Positions 1 to 5,094 of a stretch of DNA of 6,021 bases are shown here, one piece after another (position 1 is the first letter of the stretch; every line of letters starts with the position of its first letter). The notes below the pieces were generated by a model. It ran no database searches. It saw only the letters and a program-made list of their open reading frames with translations, and had not been told where the DNA came from. A program made the position numbers and the translations under genes. This stretch comes from Clostridiales bacterium (GTDB lineage: Bacteria; Bacillota; Clostridia; Lachnospirales; WQUN01). Where the stretch lies: positions 1 to 6,021 of the forward strand of contig JAIRVD010000276.1 of assembly GCA_031254075.1 (NCBI GenBank). The letters run 5' to 3'.

Positions 1-223
1 CGTAGCTGCGGCAAACGAAAAGCGCGCAGATAGATATTTTGTAAATGATATAAATGCTCCTATCATACATTTATTAGAAGAAGCGATTGAGAGCCCTACT
101 GAGTTAGTGGAAAAGTACACTGCCATCTGGTCAGCGCAATTTGAATATCCGAAATATCGGCGGTTTCTTCCGCTAATCGCTCAACCGCAAGAACAGGGTC
201 TTCAAAGAGATAACGGCTTGTAA
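1..223 (+). CDS. D12-class DNA adenine methylase-like fragment (5' beyond window, 3' broken)
   Basis: An open frame enters from the left edge (first full codon at base 2) and stops with TAA at 221-223. It has no start in the window. The first ~47 residues resemble the region after the first motifs of D12-class N6-adenine DNA methyltransferases. A hydrophobic strand ends in the acidic VNDIN motif (41-55), the usual SAM-site position. A helix of the type LLEEAIESPTELVEKY follows, then a W..Q segment (128-139). The DPPY catalytic motif would lie further downstream and is absent. From about base 140 the frame runs antisense to the lipoprotein gene and its residues (through LQRDNGL) look like chance coding. 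I read this as a genuine methylase gene truncated by a rearrangement, or by an assembly join, near 128-140. The family call rests on recalled motif pattern only, so confidence is moderate. Modification or restriction-modification roles cannot be told apart here. Confidence 0.5.
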   Translation, partial: VAAANEKRADRYFVNDINAPIIHLLEEAIESPTELVEKYTAIWSAQFEYPKYRRFLPLIAQPQEQGLQRDNGL

Positions 224-899
224 AATCGAAACCCCTGTCCCATGGTTTGGGTGATGTTACAGCAATAATGGCAACATCAATATCTTCAAATGTAATAATT
301 ATATATGGCTCGAATCCGTCCGCGTATTCATCGTCAAGGGTTACATTACCCAACATAACGGGAAATTCTGCCATCTGCACTATAGTATGCTGCGATATAT
401 TGAATAACTCTTCATCCGTTCGTGGAAAGTCGTTGTTGCCAAATACCACGGCATCATAGCCCATTGCGTTCATTACAGCGATTTCTGCCTCGCCGGCAAG
501 TTCCTCAAACGGTCCGCGTCTGTATAAATCACCGGCATCCAACAATAAGACATTCTCGGTTTCATCGCGAATTTCCCGCACCAGCGTCGCATACGACGGC
601 ACATTGTCAAGCACACCATGCCAATCATTGGTATGTAGAATGGTCAGGTGAAATTGCTCGAATTCGGTAAAATTAATCTCCGGTTCCGGTAAAAATGCTT
701 CCACCGTTTCGGTTTCTTCATCGGTCTCATCCGAAGCGGTTTCGTTTAAATCCGATTCATCCTGACCGGATTGCGAATCGGCATCCGATTGCACAGGTTC
801 ATTTGAAGCAGATTGAATGTTTTTTCTTGCTTGGCATCCATATGCGGCAAAAGCGAAAACTAAGCATAAAAACAATGCGGATAATTTTTTTAGTTTCAT
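96..899 (-). CDS. 5'-nucleotidase/metallophosphoesterase-family lipoprotein, truncated in the catalytic domain
   Basis: The ORF encodes 267 residues, far short of the roughly 500 or more usual for UshA/YfkN-type 5'-nucleotidases. Residues 1-22 form a lipoprotein signal (KLKK, hydrophobic core, AYGC lipobox, Cys22), so the product should be anchored outside the cytoplasmic membrane. Residues 25-75 are an acidic Ser/Asp/Glu/Thr-rich linker. The metallophosphoesterase fold begins near 83: TNDWHG (90-95, metal ligands D92 and H94), LLLDAGD (118-124, D124) and GNNDF (154-158). In the family the last motif is GNHE/DFD; here Asn156 replaces the catalytic His and Pro159 sits where the second conserved Asp is expected. 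Homology continues to IALT (residues 254-257), where LTHLG should follow, but the frame reads RWQCTFPLTQ and stops. The LTHLG and GHTH metal motifs and the C-terminal substrate domain are missing, so phosphatase activity is doubtful. The ATG at 897-899 has a GGAGGT site (905-910) 5 bases upstream. Confidence 0.8.
   Translation of the reverse strand: MKLKKLSALFLCLVFAFAAYGCQARKNIQSASNEPVQSDADSQSGQDESDLNETASDETDEETETVEAFLPEPEINFTEFEQFHLTILHTNDWHGVLDNVPSYATLVREIRDETENVLLLDAGDLYRRGPFEELAGEAEIAVMNAMGYDAVVFGNNDFPRTDEELFNISQHTIVQMAEFPVMLGNVTLDDEYADGFEPYIIITFEDIDVAIIAVTSPKPWDRGFDFTSRYLFEDPVLAVERLAEETADISDIQIALTRWQCTFPLTQ
128..140. other. Breakpoint joining two truncated genes tail to tail
   Basis: Methylase-like coding on the + strand (W..Q at 128-139) and nucleotidase-like coding on the - strand (ALT at 129-137) both lose recognisable homology here. 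Each gene is entered from its 5' side and each lacks its 3' part. The - strand frames below base 128 show no continuation of the nucleotidase (no HLG after ALT), so a simple frameshift does not explain the end. The junction could come from an inversion or deletion in the genome, or from a chimeric assembly. No insertion-sequence end or clear direct repeat is visible at the join. Confidence 0.5.
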
Positions 900-929
900 A
901 ACTTACCTCCATTCAAAATTTTAATGCAA

Positions 930-958
930 ATTATAATACAAAAAAAAAACGCTGTACA
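930..958 (-). promoter_or_regulatory. Predicted sigma-A promoter of the lipoprotein gene
   Basis: Read on the - strand, TGTACA (953-958, four of six matches to TTGACA) is followed by a 17-base spacer and a perfect TATAAT (930-935). Initiation would fall near 923, giving a leader of about 24 bases that contains the GGAGGT site. The spacer is the T-tract of the upstream kinase terminator. Confidence 0.6.
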
Positions 959-990
959 GGAAATAGAATATTCCATTTCCCGCAAAGCGT
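940..990 (-). terminator. Intrinsic terminator of the sugar kinase
   Basis: On the - strand, just past the kinase stop, an imperfect hairpin forms. The outer stem pairs 986-990 with 949-953 (ACGCT/AGCGT). A weak middle section contains G-T pairs. The inner stem pairs 975-980 with 959-964 (ATTTCC/GGAAAT), closed by a short GAATATTC palindrome. A run of ten T (bases 940-949 read on -) follows directly. The hairpin and T-tract are typical of Rho-independent termination. Confidence 0.75.
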
Positions 991-1011
991 AATGTTTGCC
1001 GAGCAAAAATA

Positions 1012-2535
1012 TTACTTAGGCATATTTTCAATCGCGGCTTTTTCAATCGCGAGTCCTTGTTTGAAACCCTGCAAATATCTGTCAAACCCGACGATATCTT
1101 CAGGGGTCAGGGTTACGCATCTTTCGTTTGCGGAGCTGAATATTTTTTTCGAAAGAAATTCGTCCAATGAAATTTTATCTGCTTCGCAAGCGTATGCGGC
1201 TAACAGCGCGATGCCCCATGCGCCGCCTTCGCTTGCGGATTCTGTGACGGAAACGGGTGTGTTTAATGCTGTCGCCATTAATTTTTGCGCAACATTTTCT
1301 GTTTTGAAAAGTCCGCCGTGGGCTTGAATTTTTTCCAATAATACATTTTCTTTTCGCAGAATATCCATTCCGAGGCGCAGCGTTGTCATTGACGAAAACA
1401 GTAGCGAACGCATGAAGTTTGCCAAAGAAAATTTCGCGTCGGGCATTCGCGCGAAAAGCGGACGCCCTTCGTCAAGCCCGACGATTGGTTCGCCGGAGAA
1501 ATAATTATATGAAAGAAGCCCGCCGCAATGAGCGTCGGCGGAAAGCGCGGCGTTGTATAATTTTTCGTACAAAACATTTTTGCTTTGCGGTACGCCGAAA
1601 AGTTCAAACGCTTCTGCGAAAATTTTTACCCACGCATCCAAATCGGATGTGCAGTTGTTGCAATGTACCATCGCAACGGGTTTTCCTGTCGGTGTTGTCA
1701 CCATGTCGATTTCGGTGTAAACGTTTTTCAGTTCTTTTTCAAGAACAATCATTGCGAAAACAGAAGTTCCCGCGGAAATATTTCCGGTTCGCTCGGCGAC
1801 GCTGTTGGTTGCGACCATACCGGTTCCGGCGTCGCCCTCGGGCGGGCAGAAAAGAATTCCGGGTTTTAACGCGCCTGTCGGGTCAAGCAGTTTTGCTCCT
1901 TCTTCGGTTAGTGTTCCCGCGTTTTCCCCCGCATTTTTTATTGAAGGAAAAATATTTTCGATTTCAATACCGTTTGAAAGTTCAAAAAATTTTTTCGACA
2001 TCTGCGAATTATATCTCCCGTTTTCAATCGGAAACATTCCCGAGGCGTCGCCGATGCCCAAAACTTTTTCGCCGGTTAGTTTCCAATGAACATATCCCGC
2101 GAGCGTTGTCATAAACGAAATATTTTTTACATGTGGCTCGTTGTTTAGAATCGCCTGATGCAAATGCGCGATGCTCCATCGTTGCGGAATATTAAAATTG
2201 AACAGGCGCGTTAACTCGGCGGCGGCTTGCTCCGTTGTGGTGTTGCGCCATGTGCGAAACGGCGCAAGTAGCTCGTCGTTTTCGCCGAACGCCAAATAGC
2301 CGTGCATCATTGCGGAAAATCCGACAGCGCAAACATTTTCAAGCGGCAAACATTTCACACATTCGCGTACACCTGTCCACATATCTTCAAGCCGATATGT
2401 CCATATTCCGTTTTCAAATTTATTTTCCCAGTCATGAGTACCCGACGAAATCGGCTTAAAATTTTCATCAATCAGCACCGATTTGATTCTGGTCGAACCG
2501 AGTTCGATTCCTAAAAAAGACTTTTTTTCCGCCAT
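1012..2535 (-). CDS. FGGY-family carbohydrate kinase (xylulokinase/ribulokinase-like)
   Basis: The 507-residue product has the usual length of FGGY sugar kinases, which transfer phosphate from ATP to a sugar or ketose in the cytoplasm. The N-terminal phosphate-binding loop is [16 protein letters not shown] (8-23). [12 protein letters not shown] (72-83) and PFRTWRNTT (92-100) follow the substrate-side pattern of the family. PPEGDAGTG (231-239) places the expected catalytic base at Asp235. [11 protein letters not shown] (251-261) is the second ATP-binding segment, AHGGLFKT (405-412) is the adenosine motif, and [10 protein letters not shown] (437-446) is the C-terminal glycine motif. All key motifs are intact. 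The ATG at 2533-2535 has a CCTCCTC (2543-2549; GAGGAGG on -) ribosome binding site 7 bases upstream, which fixes the start. It appears monocistronic, with its own terminator at 940-990. Close relatives are often labelled xylulokinase, but no isomerase, epimerase or sugar transporter lies nearby. Ribulose, xylulose or another polyol/ketose are all possible substrates. Confidence 0.88.
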   Translation of the reverse strand: MAEKKSFLGIELGSTRIKSVLIDENFKPISSGTHDWENKFENGIWTYRLEDMWTGVRECVKCLPLENVCAVGFSAMMHGYLAFGENDELLAPFRTWRNTTTEQAAAELTRLFNFNIPQRWSIAHLHQAILNNEPHVKNISFMTTLAGYVHWKLTGEKVLGIGDASGMFPIENGRYNSQMSKKFFELSNGIEIENIFPSIKNAGENAGTLTEEGAKLLDPTGALKPGILFCPPEGDAGTGMVATNSVAERTGNISAGTSVFAMIVLEKELKNVYTEIDMVTTPTGKPVAMVHCNNCTSDLDAWVKIFAEAFELFGVPQSKNVLYEKLYNAALSADAHCGGLLSYNYFSGEPIVGLDEGRPLFARMPDAKFSLANFMRSLLFSSMTTLRLGMDILRKENVLLEKIQAHGGLFKTENVAQKLMATALNTPVSVTESASEGGAWGIALLAAYACEADKISLDEFLSKKIFSSANERCVTLTPEDIVGFDRYLQGFKQGLAIEKAAIENMPK

Positions 2536-2586
2536 AAAAATTCCTCCTCAAAAAATAATTACCGATTTGCGTTGATTTATAGTACA

Positions 2587-2615
2587 ATAATATATGAAAA
2601 TGATTTAGACAACAA
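2587..2615 (-). promoter_or_regulatory. Candidate promoter of the sugar kinase
   Basis: On the - strand TTGTTG (2610-2615) is separated by 17 bases from TATTAT (2587-2592, five of six to consensus). This gives a leader of about 45 bases before the kinase ATG. The -35 match is weak, so this is a suggestion only. The 94-base gap to the divergent GGDEF gene must hold both promoters. Confidence 0.35.
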
Positions 2616-2629
2616 TTTTGGAGGTCTGA

Positions 2630-3529
2630 ATGGACGAGAGACGAATTATTTTAATAATTGATGATAATCCGCTGATGATTGCTTCGCTGACGAATATTCT
2701 TTCGCCGCAATACAATGTAAAAGCCGCGTGTGACGGCGCGGCGGGATTGGTTTATGCAAAAAAATATAGCGTGGATTTAATATTAATGCGCGTAATAATG
2801 AAAAAAATGTCGGGTTACGAAGTGCTTGCGCAGTTGAAGGACGACAAAGACACTCAGGATATTCCTGTAATTTTTATCACAAGCAGAGAAGTGGGCGACG
2901 AGGAAATCAAGGCACTGCAAAGCGGCGCAGTGGATTATATCCGCCAGCCGATTGTGCCGGAAATCGTAGCGCTTCGCGTCGGAATTATTATGAAAATGAT
3001 TGCGCAAATGAAAACAATCGAAAGATTCAGCCTAATCGACGGTCTGACCGGCGTAAATAACCGCCGCAGCTTCGACCGTCAGCTTGAAACGGAATGGAAT
3101 CGCGCCGCTCGAAGCGGTATGCCGTTAAGCATGTTGATGCTCGACATCGACCATTTCAAGGCGTTTAACGATAAATACGGTCACTTGAACGGTGATACTG
3201 CCCTGAAAACCGTTGCAAACGTACTTGTGGATTCGCTTCAGCGCGGCACGGATTTTGTTTTCCGTTGGGGCGGCGAAGAATTCGCGGTGCTTCTGCCCGA
3301 AACCCCATTAAAGGGCGCACTTGTCGTTGCTGAAAGAATGCGCAAAAACATATCCTCCACACCTGTTTCCGTCGGAAATAAAAACGTAAATATCACCATA
3401 AGCATCGGCGCGGCAACAACAATTCCCGACACATCAAACTCCGATGTTTCCGATTTTTGCGAAACCATCGACAAGGCATTGTATAAATCAAAAAATAACG
3501 GAAGAAACAGAGTTGAAATTGCGGACTAA
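2630..3529 (+). CDS. Receiver-GGDEF diguanylate cyclase with a degenerate receiver
   Basis: The 299-residue product joins a CheY-like receiver (about 5-120) to a GGDEF domain (about 132-298); the GGDEF family makes cyclic di-GMP from two GTP. In the receiver the acidic pair D11-D12 and the T84/S85 switch position are present. However, the phosphoacceptor Asp expected in the DLILxD segment is Arg54, and the conserved Lys before the Pro of the last loop is Gln106, so classical aspartyl phosphorylation should not occur. The cyclase domain is complete: DGLTGVNNRR (137-146), LDIDHFKAFND (171-181), GHLNGD (184-189) and the active-site loop GGEEF (214-218). An RxxD inhibitory site is retained (R205, D208), so product feedback is expected. 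No membrane segment is seen, so the protein is cytoplasmic. The ATG follows a GGAGGT site (2620-2625) by 4 bases. A possible promoter (TTGCGT 2567-2572, N18, TATATG 2591-2596) is weak. Confidence 0.92.
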   Translation: MDERRIILIIDDNPLMIASLTNILSPQYNVKAACDGAAGLVYAKKYSVDLILMRVIMKKMSGYEVLAQLKDDKDTQDIPVIFITSREVGDEEIKALQSGAVDYIRQPIVPEIVALRVGIIMKMIAQMKTIERFSLIDGLTGVNNRRSFDRQLETEWNRAARSGMPLSMLMLDIDHFKAFNDKYGHLNGDTALKTVANVLVDSLQRGTDFVFRWGGEEFAVLLPETPLKGALVVAERMRKNISSTPVSVGNKNVNITISIGAATTIPDTSNSDVSDFCETIDKALYKSKNNGRNRVEIAD

Positions 3530-3561
3530 AAAACGGCGCATGTGAATGGCGCCGTTTTTTT
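3528..3561. terminator. Bidirectional intrinsic terminator between the GGDEF gene and ribU
   Basis: A perfect stem ACGGCGC/GCGCCGT (3533-3539 with 3549-3555) encloses a 9-base loop. A run of six A on the left (3528-3533) and seven T on the right (3555-3561) flank it. It can terminate the + strand GGDEF transcript and, read on the other strand, the ribU transcript ending at 3565. The left A-run includes the last two bases of the GGDEF stop codon. Confidence 0.88.
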
Positions 3562-3564
3562 GAG

Positions 3565-4170
3565 TTATTGTGTTTTTGAAAGCCGTGCGATTATTGGTCG
3601 CATTGATTTGTAAACAGCAAAGCCGAGAGTCAAAATAATTGTGCCTTTCAGCAAATTAAACGGAATTGTTGCAAAAAGAATCAAGGTCGGAAGGTCTGTT
3701 ACATTGCTGTTTACTGCGTTTACTATTTCAACGATTCGTTCCACCGGCAACCGGTAGAGATTTGAATAAAACGGTATCAGAATAAAATAGTTCGTTAGGC
3801 TTGAAACAATCAGCAACGAAAGGATTCCCGCCGCGCAACCGATTAAATAGCCGACATTGTCCTGCCGCCAACGAAAAACACATCCGAACGGAACGATTAA
3901 CGAAACGCTCATTAAAAAATTTGCAAACTCTCCGATTCCGAAGGTTCTTGTGCCGAAAATTATTGAGTCAAGAAAAATTTTTATCATTGCCGCAAGAAAA
4001 CCCGTAAGCGGTCCCGTTGTAATTGCTCCGACCAATATCGGTAAATCACCCGCATCCAGTTTATAAAATTGCGGAAAAATCGGCAACGATAAATCAAGTT
4101 GCATAAGTACCGCGCCCATCGCGCCAAGCAAAGCGGCTCTCACCATTACGGCAGTAGAAATTTTTTTCAT
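3565..4170 (-). CDS. ribU: Riboflavin ECF transporter S component RibU
   Basis: The 201-residue hydrophobic protein, with about six membrane segments, matches the RibU family of substrate-binding S components. These capture riboflavin and work with a separate EcfA/EcfA'/EcfT energising module in the cytoplasmic membrane. The diagnostic stretch runs FPQFYKLDAGDLPILVGA (32-49), then TTGPLTGFLAAMIK (51-64, K64), FGTRTFGIGEFANFLM (72-87, N84) and NYFILIPFY (127-135). Small residues in helix 1 (A12, A13, G16, A17) suit contact with EcfT. No Ecf module genes lie in the window, as is common for group II transporters. I chose the ATG at 4168-4170, not the in-frame ATG at 4189-4191. The earlier one lies in the conserved 3' strand of the riboswitch, whereas the later one has AAGGAG (4179-4184) 8 bases upstream and begins MKKIS like its relatives. 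The FMN riboswitch upstream confirms the riboflavin assignment and implies repression by FMN. Confidence 0.93.
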   Translation of the reverse strand: MKKISTAVMVRAALLGAMGAVLMQLDLSLPIFPQFYKLDAGDLPILVGAITTGPLTGFLAAMIKIFLDSIIFGTRTFGIGEFANFLMSVSLIVPFGCVFRWRQDNVGYLIGCAAGILSLLIVSSLTNYFILIPFYSNLYRLPVERIVEIVNAVNSNVTDLPTLILFATIPFNLLKGTIILTLGFAVYKSMRPIIARLSKTQ

Positions 4171-4178
4171 ATAAAATT

Positions 4179-4184
4179 CTCCTT
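4179..4184 (-). promoter_or_regulatory. Ribosome binding site of ribU, next to the riboswitch
   Basis: AAGGAG on the - strand lies 8 bases before the ATG at 4168-4170. It shares its first bases with GAAG at the 3' end of the aptamer's closing helix, which can pair with CTTC on the 5' side (about 4308-4312 region). It decides the start codon and is a plausible point of FMN control. Confidence 0.75.
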
Positions 4185-4316
4185 CTCTCATCCGGACTTA
4201 GCGCATTTGCGCGTCACCGTCGGTTTCGGAATTTCACCGAATCGGCACTCCATAAGATTTAGAGTGTTCGCGGACTATACCGCCGGTAGGGATTTTCACC
4301 CTGCCCTGAAGTCTTA
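4184..4316 (-). ncRNA. FMN riboswitch (RFN element) controlling ribU
   Basis: Read on the - strand, the leader carries the conserved RFN blocks in order: CTTCAGGGCAGGGTGAAA, CCCTACCGGCGGTATAGTCC, a variable hairpin (CACTC/GAGTG), then GATTCGGTGAAATTCCGAA, ACCGACGGT, a GCGC-AAAT-GCGC hairpin, and AGTCCGGATGAGAGAAGG. These form the known six-helix FMN-binding junction. FMN binding in this family turns down riboflavin synthesis or uptake genes. Only about 14 bases separate the aptamer end from the ribU ATG, and no terminator hairpin with a T-tract is visible between them. That favours control by hiding the ribosome binding site over transcription attenuation; this is an inference from spacing. 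Confidence 0.97.
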
Positions 4317-4328
4317 TAAAGATATCAT

Positions 4329-4358
4329 ATTTTATTGAAAGAAGAAAGATATTGTGCA
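4329..4358 (-). promoter_or_regulatory. Candidate promoter of the riboswitch-ribU transcript
   Basis: On the - strand TGCACA (4353-4358, four of six) is followed by an 18-base spacer and TAAAAT (4329-4334, five of six). Initiation near 4322 would start the transcript a few bases before the aptamer, which fits well. The truA start codon (4354-4356) lies inside the -35 element. Confidence 0.35.
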
Positions 4359-5094
4359 AATTTTATTGACAGTTGCGTATGACGGAACAAACTACGCAGG
4401 ATGGCAACGCCAAGAAAACGCCGTTGCCGTTCAGGAAAAATTGGAGGACGCGATTTCGCGGTTGCTTTCGCGTGACGTTATCGTTCGTGCCGCAAGCCGC
4501 ACAGATGCGGGTGTTCATGCGCTCGGGCAACGTGCTTCTTTTTTTGCGCCGGATTTGCGGGTTCCGTTGGAAAGATTGCCTGAGGTTCTTTCCGCGTTTT
4601 TGCCGACCGACATTTCTGTTACAGCCGCGCAGGAAGTTCCCGAAAATTTTAATCCTGGGTTCGACGCAAAACAAAAAACCTATCTTTACAATATATATAA
4701 CTCCCCCGCGCCCAATCCGCTTGTCGGAAGATACAGCGCGTTTGTTCCGCAGAAATTAAATCTCGCCGCAATGCAACAAGCCGCGAAGTCATTCGTCGGA
4801 AAACATGACTTCACGGCTTTTTGTGCAACGGGCGGCAGCGCGAAAACCACCGTGCGCGAAATTTATTTCTGCGAAACAGAAAAAGAACACGATTTAATAA
4901 AATTAAAAATAACCGGCAACGGATTTTTGTACAACATGGTGCGAATAATCGCCGGAACCATTCTCTACGCAGGAATGGGGAAAATTTCGCCGGAAAAAAT
5001 CCCAGAAATCATCGCTTCAAAAAAACGTGAAAACGCGGGGAAAACCATGCCTCCGCACGGGCTTGTTCTGGTGGAGGTTAAGTATTCTATTTAA
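4354..5094 (+). CDS. truA: tRNA pseudouridine(38-40) synthase TruA
   Basis: The 246-residue product has the normal TruA length. It converts uridines 38, 39 and 40 of the tRNA anticodon arm to pseudouridine and acts in the cytoplasm. The family pattern is complete: LTVAYDGTNYAGWQRQ (5-20), RAASRTDAGVHALGQ (45-59) with catalytic Asp51, NFNPGFDAKQKTYLYNIYN (98-116), TGNGFLYNMVRIIAGT (187-202) and the C-terminal TMPPHGLVLVEVKY (231-244). The start is GTG at 4354, the only one that keeps the usual short N-terminus before YDG. Its ribosome binding site is weak (AAGAAAG, 4342-4348). A possible promoter, TTTTCA (4293-4298) N16 TATAAA (4315-4320), lies antisense to the riboswitch. In many Bacillota truA follows the ecfA-ecfA'-ecfT genes; here it is beside ribU instead. 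Its last 8 bases overlap the end of mutS2. Confidence 0.95.
   Translation: MQILLTVAYDGTNYAGWQRQENAVAVQEKLEDAISRLLSRDVIVRAASRTDAGVHALGQRASFFAPDLRVPLERLPEVLSAFLPTDISVTAAQEVPENFNPGFDAKQKTYLYNIYNSPAPNPLVGRYSAFVPQKLNLAAMQQAAKSFVGKHDFTAFCATGGSAKTTVREIYFCETEKEHDLIKLKITGNGFLYNMVRIIAGTILYAGMGKISPEKIPEIIASKKRENAGKTMPPHGLVLVEVKYSI

Noticed and set aside
1..131. Frameshift as the cause of the short nucleotidase lipoprotein
   Set aside because: None of the three - strand frames below base 131 continues with the expected LTHLG or later motifs, and this stretch reads as methylase-like on +.
953..958. TGTACA palindrome as an operator site
   Set aside because: It is explained by the promoter -35 element and the terminator stem; six bases alone are not evidence for a regulator.
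1419..2114. Open frame of 231 codons on + within the sugar kinase
   Set aside because: It is antisense to a well-supported FGGY kinase, has an Arg/Phe-rich composition typical of a shadow frame, and lacks a recognisable domain.
4168..4191. In-frame ATG at 4189-4191 as the ribU start
   Set aside because: It is part of the conserved GGATGAGAG end of the FMN riboswitch, and the ribosome binding site lies downstream of it. The ATG at 4168-4170 fits better.
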